In this document: piece by piece, positions 1-6,667 of the stretch | How positions within the stretch are numbered: the first letter of the stretch is position 1 | Layout: the number at the start of each line of letters is the position of its first letter | Source of the DNA: Synergistaceae bacterium | GTDB lineage: Bacteria > Synergistota > Synergistia > Synergistales > Aminobacteriaceae | DNA: 8,377 nt | Assembly: GCA_017448375.1 (NCBI GenBank) | Contig: JAFSLR010000005.1 | Coordinates: 1 to 8,377, forward strand | Direction of reading: 5' to 3' | The notes under the pieces: generated by a model | Told to the model about the DNA's origin: nothing | Database searches by the model: none | The model's input: only the letters and a program-made list of their open reading frames with translations | Translations under genes and position numbers: made by a program

Positions 1-1
1 T

Positions 2-1516
2 GAACACACTACGAAGGTCGGTTTTAATTTCCAGTATATGTTCGGAAATTACGGCATAGGCAAGAGCGGAGCAAAAGTTGATACGGATCACCAGTGGAGC
101 TGGGAAGGGTCAAGAAATAACGTGTTGAACAGCACGTTCACCAAGGGCGATAAACTTTCAGTAACGTTTGCAGACCCCGTAAAAGCAAAAGGCATGGCAG
201 GAATTATCAATAACGTTGCATTCTCTACAACGTATCAGGCTTATATCAACCCGAACGGACTCATGAAAATGGGTTTTGCCGTGAACTTGCAGGGCGGCGG
301 CTCACCAACTCCGTTATTATGGCGTGAAAGTGTCTACAACGTCAGCGCAGATCCGGCCTTCGTGCTTCCGAACAAATTCGCTGTAACGAAACAGGGCGTA
401 GTTGTAAATCCTGACAAACTCAGCGCAACTTCTGTCAGAGGCGTTGAGCTTTACGCAATGTACGAGGGCAAGCAACTAATTCTGCCCGCTCCTTTCTTTG
501 CTAAGGGGTCAACTTATGTCTTGTCATTCCCGATTTACAACGCAAGTTTTGTTGATGTGCCATCGTTCAAAGTCAGGCTGTCTTACGCTCCCTATAAGGA
601 CAGACACGACGCTTCAAAGTTCGTGAAGATTGACGAGGTTACAATCTCAACGCTTAGGGGCTGGACTCAGGGCAGTGAAGCTAACAAGACATACGCAAAC
701 TTCACGTTTACCGTTCCTGATAGTGCGGCATTCGGCGATCATGTTTTCTTAGCAGAGATTGACCCGGACAACGCGATAAAAGAAGTCCACGAGGAATGGA
801 GCGAAAAAATACCGGGCGGAAATAACACAGGAATATTTATCTTCCCGATTATGGACGCTAACGGCAATAACCCTAACAACACTTCAAAGCGTATCGACAG
901 CTCTGACGTAAAAGCAACTGTGAAAGTCGGAAGGGAAAGCAGCGTCAAATCTTCTGCTGCTGATGATGACTATGACGGCAATTTTGAAGAGTATGAGCCT
1001 CTTGAATGGATTGACTACGAATCAGGCGGAAAACTTTATAACTACATAATGAGGCAGTCTGATCCGGTCGAGATAAGAGTCAATCTTGACTACATCGCAA
1101 ATGTTGAAGCGGGCTTAACTTTGTTTGAGGTCGTTCAGGAAGTTGAAGAAGACGGCGTAAGTTTTGACGAAGTTTATTACGAGGACAGCTACTATGTAAC
1201 AGCAGGCACAGAGAACGAGACAGATTACAGCTTCTACTTCATTATCTCATCTGAAGACATTAAGGACGCAAAAGCTGTCAGACTTGACATCACAGACATT
1301 GACGACTTAACCTCAGATGACGAGACATATACGGTCTCAATCCCGTTAATCGTAAAGGGTTCAGACAATGATGACGGTAGCGAGGACAGCGAAGAGTTTA
1401 TCAGCGGTGTAGGGAGTCCCGGCAGCGGCTGTAATTCCGGGCTTACATTCTATGTTGCTGCTTTGCTGGCTGTGATTCTGTTCGCGTTCTCAACCTCAAA
1501 GAGTAAATCACGTTAA
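2..1516 (+). CDS. Exported CARDB-like surface protein with Synerg-CTERM sorting tail (5' end outside window)
   Basis: The reading frame is open to the left edge, so the first internal ATG (position 38) is not a credible start and the gene is cut by the window; 504 residues are visible. The middle part, roughly positions 500-860, has the beta-rich pattern of a CARDB-type Ig-like domain, ending in a segment with 'DPDNAIKEVHEEW' and then 'GGNNTG', the usual acidic/Asn closing motif of that family. A strongly acidic, Tyr-rich stretch follows (about 950-1390). The C-terminus reads Gly-Ser-Pro-Gly-Ser-Gly-Cys-Asn-Ser-Gly, then a hydrophobic span and a Lys/Arg-rich tail, matching the Synerg-CTERM sorting signal of Synergistota. 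The protein is therefore expected to be exported and processed at the envelope. Ligand and exact role are unknown. The gene ends just before a strong terminator. Family assignment is by pattern recognition, not a profile search. Confidence 0.85.
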   Translation, partial: EHTTKVGFNFQYMFGNYGIGKSGAKVDTDHQWSWEGSRNNVLNSTFTKGDKLSVTFADPVKAKGMAGIINNVAFSTTYQAYINPNGLMKMGFAVNLQGGGSPTPLLWRESVYNVSADPAFVLPNKFAVTKQGVVVNPDKLSATSVRGVELYAMYEGKQLILPAPFFAKGSTYVLSFPIYNASFVDVPSFKVRLSYAPYKDRHDASKFVKIDEVTISTLRGWTQGSEANKTYANFTFTVPDSAAFGDHVFLAEIDPDNAIKEVHEEWSEKIPGGNNTGIFIFPIMDANGNNPNNTSKRIDSSDVKATVKVGRESSVKSSAADDDYDGNFEEYEPLEWIDYESGGKLYNYIMRQSDPVEIRVNLDYIANVEAGLTLFEVVQEVEEDGVSFDEVYYEDSYYVTAGTENETDYSFYFIISSEDIKDAKAVRLDITDIDDLTSDDETYTVSIPLIVKGSDNDDGSEDSEEFISGVGSPGSGCNSGLTFYVAALLAVILFAFSTSKSKSR

Positions 1517-1523
1517 GTCCTGA

Positions 1524-1563
1524 AATATTACCGTTGCTGAGTTTGGCGACGGTAGTATTTTTT
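1524..1563 (+). terminator. Rho-independent terminator after the surface-protein gene
   Basis: The arms AATATTACCGTTGC (1524-1537) and GCGACGGTAGTATT (1546-1559) pair over 14 positions, with two G-U wobbles in the RNA and an 8-base loop. A run of T residues follows at 1558-1563. The hairpin starts 7 bases after the upstream stop codon. The T run ends only about 8 bases before the next gene's Shine-Dalgarno sequence. Confidence 0.9.
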
Positions 1564-1570
1564 ACTTTCA

Positions 1571-1579
1571 AAGGAAGTG
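1571..1579 (+). promoter_or_regulatory. Ribosome binding site for the deaminase-fusion gene
   Basis: AAGGAAGTG lies about 8 bases before the ATG at 1586. A second ATG follows directly at 1589; spacing allows either, and the choice changes the protein by one Met. Confidence 0.7.
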
Positions 1580-1585
1580 TGAATT

Positions 1586-4081
1586 ATGATGAAAAATAAA
1601 AGTTTCATTCTAGCGTTATTGTTGGCGGCTTTAACATCAGCTTGTGCCTTCTCAATGCCCGTAACCCTTGCTGAGTATGAACAGAAGCGTCAGGAAATAC
1701 TTTCAGCAAACATTCATGCCTCATCAGAAATTTTGAGCGAGGCCGAACAGGAAGCAGACAGACGGCTTGAAATCCTCAAGAAGCTGACGAATTACAGACC
1801 CGATAAACCGTTCTATGAGTTTGTCAGCCCGGAAAATGATCAGGCAGTGAAGACGGATTTATATTATTTCCTGCGTCAAATGCCAAAGGGAGCGAGCCTT
1901 CACAGCCATTCTACAGCATTATTGAGCGCAAATGAATTTTTTGACCTCTGCATGAACACTCCGAACGTGTATATATTCACAGCTCAAAATAACAGCGAAC
2001 ATCTTCACGGTGAATTAATGTTCGTTAAGAAGGGTTCAAGAGTCCCGGAAGGTTTCGAGACTTTCGCGACAGCAGCAAAAAATTTAGGTCGCTGGGACAT
2101 TCTCAAGGCATGGACTATCGGAGCTGAAGATAAAGATAAAAATGCTTGGGACGTTCTCAGGGATGAATTTGCGATGGTGCGGAAAACTATCAAGGAGCCT
2201 GAAGTTTTTGCAGAATATTTCAGACGCGCATTCATGGAACATGCAAGAGACGGGCTGCAGCGTCTTGAAGTCAGAGTCAGTTCCTCAGAAGTAACAGAGG
2301 AAAAATTACAAATGCTGCTTGATGCTTATCGTTCAGTGAAGAAAGAATATCCCGATTTCACGATGAAATTTATTGTGAACGAGACAAAGAGGAACTCAAA
2401 CAATACCGTAGAGAAAATTCCCGGATTAATCGACACTGCGGGAAAATTAGCGAAAGATTATCCTGATTTATTCATCGGCATTGACCTTGTGGGTGAAGAG
2501 GACAGAGAAATCCCTCTGAAAAATTTTGCTGGAGAGTTCATCAAAGCCAAGAAAGAAGGTAAAACTTTCAATCTTTATCTTCATGCAGGAGAGAGCCAGC
2601 GTCCCGAAAACGACATGATGATTGACGCGTATATTCTGGGAGCTAAACGCATTGGACACGGATTTAATCTGTTCCGTTACCCGGAGCTTGAGAAAAAGTT
2701 AATCGAGAATCACATTGCTCTCGAAGTCTGCCCGATAAGCAACCAGTTGTTAGGCTACGTCTCTGATTTAAGAGATCACCATGCAAAAAATTATTTGAAG
2801 CGCGGAGTCCCGGTTGTGCTTGCTCCTGATGACCCGTTCATGTTCAGCACAAGGGGTTCGACCTATGATTTTTACGCGGCTGTTCTTGCGTGGGATTTGG
2901 GACTTTCTGAACTCAAGCAACTTTGCATTAACTCAATCGAATACTCCGGCGGAACTGATAACGAGCGTCAAGAGTTAAAAGCAGTCTGGCAGGAATCATG
3001 GGATGAGTTTATAAAACGCTGGTCAGAACCTTCCGGGCTTGATCCTCTTTCGGAATTATATTTTTACGAGACCGACAAATCAAAGATTATCCCTGTTGAG
3101 AAGCTGAGAATTGTTGAAACCGTAACTCCTGAAAGTGTCGCCAGAGCTGAAAAAAATATGTGGCGTGCCTTAACTGGAGAAATTTCAAGGCGTAAACCTT
3201 TAACAGTAGTCGCACGTAATGACGGCAAGGGAACATATTGTGTTTTTGACGGCAACAACACTTACTCGGCAATCATAAAGCGCGGAGTGAAAAATATTCC
3301 TGTCGTTGAAGTTCCAAGACCCTATCAGAAAGATGTAACGACTCTTGAGGGACTATACGAGATGAACAGGGAAGCTCAAGACGAATTTAACGCGCTCATG
3401 CTCGCTCTTCAGCAAGAATTAGGCGGTGAGTTAAAAGTTCGTCCGAGTCTGAAAGGCGAGGCAAGAATTCGTGAGAAAGCAAAGAATCAATTTGACGGAG
3501 ATTACAGCCGGGTTATTGATGTCCTTGCAGGCACATTAATTTTTGAGTCTGAGGCAGAAATCTTGAACGCTGTCGAAAAACTCAAGGCACGAGACGATGT
3601 TGTATGGATCGGCGACAGATGGAATAAGCCTATGGACGGCGGTTATCGGGACTTCTCGATTAATATCCGAATGAGCAACGGCGCAATCGTTGAGCTTCAA
3701 ATACACCACAGGGGAATAATCGAAGCTAAAGAAGGCGAATCAGGTGAAGGATTAGGACATTTGATTTATATCTTCATGCGTACAAATCGTTACCGTGATG
3801 ATATGGTTGAATGTGTAGATGAAGCCATGAAAGTCAGCGAATTGGTTTATCGGGCCGGGCTGTTGGGAAAATTGTCAGACATGGACGCTAAAGACAAAGC
3901 CTCAGCCTTAGAGATAGCGCGCCGTCTTTCGAGCCAGACTTCAGCGCGTGAGGCATCGACTCTTTTGAGTGAACTGTCAGGCATAATCTTAAAGACTTTA
4001 GGGCCGGACTCGTCGAAATCCATAGCTCCTGATGAACGAAATTCAACAACGAATGCAGTTCCTTCACCATCATCAAAATAA
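1586..4081 (+). CDS. Exported ADA2-like adenosine deaminase fused to ParB-like and RelA/SpoT-like domains
   Basis: 831 aa. Residues 1 to about 22 form a signal peptide (Lys-containing start, Leu/Ala core); Cys20 follows T-S-A, a poor lipobox. Residues about 75-485 are an adenosine deaminase of the ADA2/ADGF type: MPKG then HSH (H106, H108), HAGE (H333, E336), GHG (H358), SNQ-LGYVSDLR and APDDP (D415, D416), so the expected zinc ligands and catalytic residues are all present. Adenosine to inosine conversion is the inferred reaction. Residues about 530-580 resemble a ParB/Srx-like domain, with a 'DGNNTYSAI' core at 555. Residues about 600-735 resemble a RelA/SpoT nucleotidyltransferase: LKGEAR, DVLAGT (D645), GGYRD (Y687) and VELQ (E703). 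No HD hydrolase domain is seen. A low-complexity Ser/Asn/Pro tail ends the protein. Whether the last domain is catalytic is open, because the usual Arg after the D-x-x-G motif is not evident. It is flanked by terminators and probably monocistronic. Confidence 0.9.
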   Translation: MMKNKSFILALLLAALTSACAFSMPVTLAEYEQKRQEILSANIHASSEILSEAEQEADRRLEILKKLTNYRPDKPFYEFVSPENDQAVKTDLYYFLRQMPKGASLHSHSTALLSANEFFDLCMNTPNVYIFTAQNNSEHLHGELMFVKKGSRVPEGFETFATAAKNLGRWDILKAWTIGAEDKDKNAWDVLRDEFAMVRKTIKEPEVFAEYFRRAFMEHARDGLQRLEVRVSSSEVTEEKLQMLLDAYRSVKKEYPDFTMKFIVNETKRNSNNTVEKIPGLIDTAGKLAKDYPDLFIGIDLVGEEDREIPLKNFAGEFIKAKKEGKTFNLYLHAGESQRPENDMMIDAYILGAKRIGHGFNLFRYPELEKKLIENHIALEVCPISNQLLGYVSDLRDHHAKNYLKRGVPVVLAPDDPFMFSTRGSTYDFYAAVLAWDLGLSELKQLCINSIEYSGGTDNERQELKAVWQESWDEFIKRWSEPSGLDPLSELYFYETDKSKIIPVEKLRIVETVTPESVARAEKNMWRALTGEISRRKPLTVVARNDGKGTYCVFDGNNTYSAIIKRGVKNIPVVEVPRPYQKDVTTLEGLYEMNREAQDEFNALMLALQQELGGELKVRPSLKGEARIREKAKNQFDGDYSRVIDVLAGTLIFESEAEILNAVEKLKARDDVVWIGDRWNKPMDGGYRDFSINIRMSNGAIVELQIHHRGIIEAKEGESGEGLGHLIYIFMRTNRYRDDMVECVDEAMKVSELVYRAGLLGKLSDMDAKDKASALEIARRLSSQTSAREASTLLSELSGIILKTLGPDSSKSIAPDERNSTTNAVPSPSSK

Positions 4082-4137
4082 TTCAGCATGTAAACGCACC
4101 TCTAATTCATTTTTATGAGATTATATCAACTCATTAT

Positions 4138-4170
4138 AAAAATGCCCTTACATTTGTGAGGGTATTTTTA
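4138..4170 (+). terminator. Rho-independent terminator after the deaminase-fusion gene
   Basis: AAAAATGCCCTTAC (4138-4151) pairs with GTGAGGGTATTTTT (4156-4169) over 14 positions, with two G-U pairs and a 4-base loop. The A-rich left arm and T-rich right arm would allow it to work in both directions. It marks the end of the envelope-type genes and the start of the mobile-element-like half. Confidence 0.9.
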
Positions 4171-4274
4171 TGTGTTCTTATTTATTGATTTATATTTATG
4201 AGTATATTATGCTATTTTAAGATAATATTATTTAATTTAGTAGTATAATATATAAAATACATAGTTTATATAAA
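4171..4274 (+). promoter_or_regulatory. AT-rich leader of the parA cassette: promoter and possible operator/centromere
   Basis: Only 10 of the 94 bases from 4181 to 4274 are G or C. A perfect TATAAT lies at 4244-4249 but has no good -35 partner at 17 bases. An alternative is TTGATT (4185-4190) with TATGCT (4208-4213) at 17-base spacing. Near-inverted 8-mers TATATTAT (4203-4210 area), ATAATATT (4222-4229 area) and TATAATAT (4244-4251) recur. Ribbon-helix-helix partners of small ParA proteins usually bind short repeats just upstream of their own operon, so this is the natural place for an operator or parS-like site. The site itself is inferred. Confidence 0.35.
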
Positions 4275-5051
4275 ATGGAGATGATGAAAATAATCCGAAT
4301 AGCGGTAGCGAACCAGAAAGGCGGAGTAGGAAAGACCACGACAAGTATTTGCGTAGCGCAGGAGCTGAAAAGTCGAGGCTTCAAAGTTTTGCTTATAGAT
4401 ACAGACGCGCAATGCAATAGCACAAGATTCTATGAAGCGCGGACAGAAAAAGAAGCGACAGTGTTAGACATATTTTGTGGAGATGAGCGAGCGTTAAATT
4501 GTGTTCAGCGTACGGAAAAGGGAGACATAATAGCGTCAGATAAGTTGTTATCAGGGGCAGAAACGATGGTGAAAGTAGATGAGCGAAGATTTACGCATCT
4601 GAAACGCTCGCTGAAAAGCGTAGAAGGCGAATATGACTACATAATAATAGATACGCCGCCATCGATAGGAGTAGCGTTGAAAAATGTGCTTGCGGCAGTG
4701 GACTACGTGATAATCCCCGTAGAAGAATCTGGCTGGTCGTTGGATGGTTTGATGGATTTAGCGACAGCGTTGGACTTGGCGCGAGATAACAATGAGGTAT
4801 TGCGAGTAGCTGGAATATTGACAGTGAAAGCGAAGGAACGGACGCGAAAATCGAAACGAATGGGAGAATTATCAGCTCAAGTAGCCGAAAAGCTGGGAAC
4901 AAAATGCTTTAGTACGAAAATCCGAGAGAGTGTAGCATGTACGGAAGCCCTAACGGAATATTATGTACCACTACAAGAGTATGCGCCGAAGAGTACGACG
5001 GCAGAGGATTATAAAAATTTTGTGGATGAGCTAATGGAGGAGCTAATATAA
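4275..5051 (+). CDS. parA: ParA-family partition ATPase (small Soj/type Ib-like)
   Basis: 258 aa from the ATG at 4275. ATGs at 4281 and 4284 are also possible; the 4284 start gives the typical 'MKIIRIAVANQKGG' beginning but its GGAG (4277-4280) is only 3 bases away, so the start is unsettled. The deviant Walker A is KGGVGKTT (K15 and K20), Walker A' is DTDAQ (D42, D44; Ala replaces the usual Pro), and Walker B is YIIIDTPPS (D126). There is no N-terminal helix-turn-helix, so it is the small form that relies on a separate DNA-binding partner. It should be a cytoplasmic, nucleoid-binding ATPase that segregates a plasmid or excised mobile element. Arginine is mostly CGA (9 of 15 by my count), unlike the gene to the left, which suggests horizontal origin. 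The stop codon shares one base with the next gene's start. Confidence 0.93.
   Translation: MEMMKIIRIAVANQKGGVGKTTTSICVAQELKSRGFKVLLIDTDAQCNSTRFYEARTEKEATVLDIFCGDERALNCVQRTEKGDIIASDKLLSGAETMVKVDERRFTHLKRSLKSVEGEYDYIIIDTPPSIGVALKNVLAAVDYVIIPVEESGWSLDGLMDLATALDLARDNNEVLRVAGILTVKAKERTRKSKRMGELSAQVAEKLGTKCFSTKIRESVACTEALTEYYVPLQEYAPKSTTAEDYKNFVDELMEELI
5036..5042 (+). promoter_or_regulatory. Ribosome binding site of the parA partner gene
   Basis: GGAGGAG lies inside the last codons of parA, 8 bases before the ATG at 5051. With the TAATG stop/start overlap this predicts translational coupling of the two genes. Confidence 0.75.
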
Positions 5052-5353
5052 TGGCAAAAGGGACATATCCGAACAAGGCGGCGCAAAATGTAGCAGAATT
5101 TCGATCAGAAGCGGAGGTTGATTCGAGAAAAGCAGAAAAAAAGAAAAGTGGTCGTCCCTCGAAGGGCAAAGTGCATAAAATATCGCTGTCAATCCCGGTA
5201 GAAATTTACGAGGGAGTGGAATTGGCCTCGTACTTTTTCAGGGGAAATATGACAGCGTACATCAATAACCTGATACATCGAGATTTGGAGAGGAATCTTG
5301 AGAAGTACCGAGAGTTTAAGACAATGATGGAAGAAATGAACCAAACGTTATAA
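5051..5353 (+). CDS. Ribbon-helix-helix partition partner of ParA
   Basis: 100 aa. Residues 1-40 are polar, basic and probably flexible (KKKSGRPSKGK at 30-40). Residues about 42-82 fit a ribbon-helix-helix DNA-binding unit: a short beta strand 'HKISLSIP', helix A with Val/Leu/Ala, a turn around 'RGNMTAY', and helix B 'INNLIHRDLERN'. A charged, probably helical tail follows. The position directly after parA, with a one-base overlap and strong internal Shine-Dalgarno sequence, matches ParG/omega/AlfB-type centromere-binding adaptors that also repress their own operon. The flexible basic N-terminus is where such adaptors contact the ATPase; that part is inference from the family. A CopG-like copy-number regulator is the main alternative. 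No specific family was recognised by sequence. Confidence 0.75.
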   Translation: MAKGTYPNKAAQNVAEFRSEAEVDSRKAEKKKSGRPSKGKVHKISLSIPVEIYEGVELASYFFRGNMTAYINNLIHRDLERNLEKYREFKTMMEEMNQTL

Positions 5354-5392
5354 AAATACTAGGGCATATGGGCATGAGAATGGGGACAAGTT

Positions 5393-5452
5393 TTATCTTT
5401 CTATATCAACAGATTCATAAGGTTCTGCGGGAAAATCATCATCTTTAACCAC
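5393..5452 (-). pseudogene. Possible decayed 3' end of a lost coding sequence
   Basis: On the minus strand GTG at 5452 to TAA at 5393 reads V-V-K-D-D-D-F-P-A-E-P-Y-E-S-V-D-I-E-R, an acidic, low-complexity sequence like the C-terminal tail of a normal protein. A TGA lies three codons upstream in the same frame and no ribosome binding site is visible, so it cannot be a full gene. It could be a gene tail stranded by rearrangement, or chance. Confidence 0.25.
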
Positions 5453-5459
5453 AATTAAT

Positions 5460-5492
5460 CACCGCCGTAGAGTGTATATAAATTCGGCGGTG
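5460..5492. repeat. Perfect 8-bp inverted repeat, long loop
   Basis: CACCGCCG (5460-5467) and CGGCGGTG (5485-5492) are exact reverse complements separated by 17 AT-rich bases. It lies in the 167-base gap between the partition cassette and the minus-strand transposase gene, 28 bases past the latter's stop. There is no T run on either side, so it is not a standard intrinsic terminator. It could still act as a convergent-gene 3' hairpin or as a protein-binding dyad near the partition genes. Confidence 0.5.
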
Positions 5493-5520
5493 CAAACGTT
5501 CGAGTTTTAAGAGTTAAGCA

Positions 5521-6465
5521 TCATAATATGCGAATATCATCCAATGAAAGGTTTGTAGCTTGATGAATATCATTGTCGCTCAAGCCCATTTTACGTAAGC
5601 GTCTAGCGGTGTCAAGTTTTTCTTCCCTCCGCCAACGTTCCTCACTAACAGCGATACCTTCTTTAATGCCCGCGTTGTAAATAGTTTTACCTTCATGTTC
5701 AAGAACCTGACCGCCCATAATATCACTCACTCCTTTTTTAACATTTTTATATTTAGCGGCTAAATTTTCAAGAACCTTTTTACTCATATCGAGAATGGTT
5801 CTTCTATAGTAAGCAGATATTAATCCATTGTCCACAGCATTTTCAAGCCGTAGCATGAAATCAACATATACACTTTTCAAGCTCTCTAACGCTTTCTTAT
5901 CTTTGTTGAACTTCGGGAAGTCGTCCTCAAGGTTGAAGATGTAGAAAGGTAGAAGGAAGAAGAGATTTTTGTCGAAAAGCTGTTGCAAAGAGTAAGCGTT
6001 GACTTTGATGATATGTACATCGAAGCTGACGGAACCGCCCGGAGTATTAATGATGATGTTCATGTAGTCAGGAGTATTGCTGTTTGAGCGCAGGAAGAGG
6101 ACAGCGGCATTAGGGATGGTAACGATGAGCTGGTAATTGGAGACAGTGCCGGAGTCAAGAGCTTCCTGAGTAATGTACTCAAAAATTCTGATGAGCATAG
6201 TATCGTCATTCTTTGATTGGCATTCGATGATGAATTTCTCTTCAGAGCCATCATTAGAGATAATGGAGAAAGAGCTGTCGGTGATTCTTTTCTGTTCGTG
6301 GCCATCCTGCTGGTTGATGAAATGCTCGTTAGGACGGAAAACAATCTTCTCGCTGCCTGTGTAATGTTTGCCGAAAACTTCATTGACAAGAGGAATGAGA
6401 AGCGTAATGCAGTCATTCATCATTGTTCTGTAGACATCATCATACGGTGTGGATTTCTTTTTCAT
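5521..6465 (-). CDS. PD-(D/E)XK nuclease family transposase (Rpn/YhgA-like)
   Basis: 314 aa from the ATG at 6465. The ATG at 6474 is rejected because the AAGGAG (6475-6480) touches it directly, whereas it sits 9 bases from 6465. The N-terminal half carries the nuclease-fold core, with Asp63 in 'KRITDSSFSI' and E81-C-Q83 in 'FIIECQSK', an E-x-Q variant of the E-x-K motif seen in this family. A long central helical part follows. The C-terminus, 'ARRLRKMGLSDNDIHQATN' onward, is the short helical tail typical of these proteins. Family members include the E. coli Rpn recombination-promoting nucleases; DNA cleavage here is inferred, not shown. It is convergent with the partition cassette and has its own promoter. 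These genes are often multicopy in gut anaerobes. Confidence 0.88.
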   Translation of the reverse strand: MKKKSTPYDDVYRTMMNDCITLLIPLVNEVFGKHYTGSEKIVFRPNEHFINQQDGHEQKRITDSSFSIISNDGSEEKFIIECQSKNDDTMLIRIFEYITQEALDSGTVSNYQLIVTIPNAAVLFLRSNSNTPDYMNIIINTPGGSVSFDVHIIKVNAYSLQQLFDKNLFFLLPFYIFNLEDDFPKFNKDKKALESLKSVYVDFMLRLENAVDNGLISAYYRRTILDMSKKVLENLAAKYKNVKKGVSDIMGGQVLEHEGKTIYNAGIKEGIAVSEERWRREEKLDTARRLRKMGLSDNDIHQATNLSLDDIRIL

Positions 6466-6474
6466 AGAAGCCAT

Positions 6475-6520
6475 CTCCTTAACGAGAAATTATACATGAA
6501 GGAGATGAAAAGAGCGTCAA
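6475..6520 (-). promoter_or_regulatory. Promoter and ribosome binding site of the PD-(D/E)XK gene
   Basis: On the minus strand TATAAT occupies 6494-6489, directly preceded by TG, and TTGACG occupies 6520-6515. The 20-base spacing is longer than ideal. AAGGAG at 6480-6475 is the ribosome binding site. The inferred transcript would start only a few bases upstream of it, giving a very short leader. Confidence 0.45.
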
Positions 6521-6529
6521 AATTACGTT

Positions 6530-6598
6530 CTATCTGCGGTCTATGGCGAGTAAGTGGTTCATCCTGTAGAGCAATCTAGCCCGCTTCTTGTATTCTCT
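6530..6598 (-). pseudogene. 3' remnant paralogous to the 36-aa gene at 6861-6971
   Basis: On the minus strand this encodes R-E-Y-K-K-R-A-R-L-L-Y-R-M-N-H-L-L-A-I-D-R-R then TAG (6530-6532). Its last 17 residues match the C-terminus of the 36-aa protein at 13 positions (RLLYRMN, LA and DRR shared). An in-frame TAA at 6599-6601 cuts off anything upstream. The in-frame ATG further up at about 6628 yields only nine codons before that stop. No ribosome binding site is seen for an internal start. It is best read as the tail of a former second copy of the small gene, cut off by rearrangement next to the PD-(D/E)XK gene. Translation from the internal Met of RMN cannot be excluded. Confidence 0.6.
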
Positions 6599-6651
6599 TT
6601 AACTTATATTACTTGCTAAGACGAACATATGACGGTAATATGTCCGGCAAC

Positions 6652-6661
6652 GAAGGAGGAG
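6652..6661 (+). promoter_or_regulatory. Strong ribosome binding site of the 56-aa gene
   Basis: GAAGGAGGAG ends 6 bases before the ATG at 6668. It sets the start there rather than at the upstream in-frame ATG at 6629, which has no ribosome binding site. Confidence 0.8.
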
Positions 6662-6667
6662 AACAGG

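Noticed and set aside
1605..1665. Lipoprotein signal in the deaminase-fusion protein
   Set aside because: Cys20 is preceded by T-S-A with Thr, not Leu, at -3, so the lipobox is poor; an ordinary signal peptidase I site nearby fits at least as well. Left undecided, so not listed.
5354..5392. Purine-rich stretch after the RHH gene as an origin or iteron site
   Set aside because: The near-repeat GGGCAT is too short and occurs only twice, with no further iterons and no replication gene in the window.
5521..6579. Plus-strand open frames within 6173-6579
   Set aside because: They lie antisense to the well-supported PD-(D/E)XK gene and its promoter, have no protein-family resemblance and no ribosome binding site at their first ATG.
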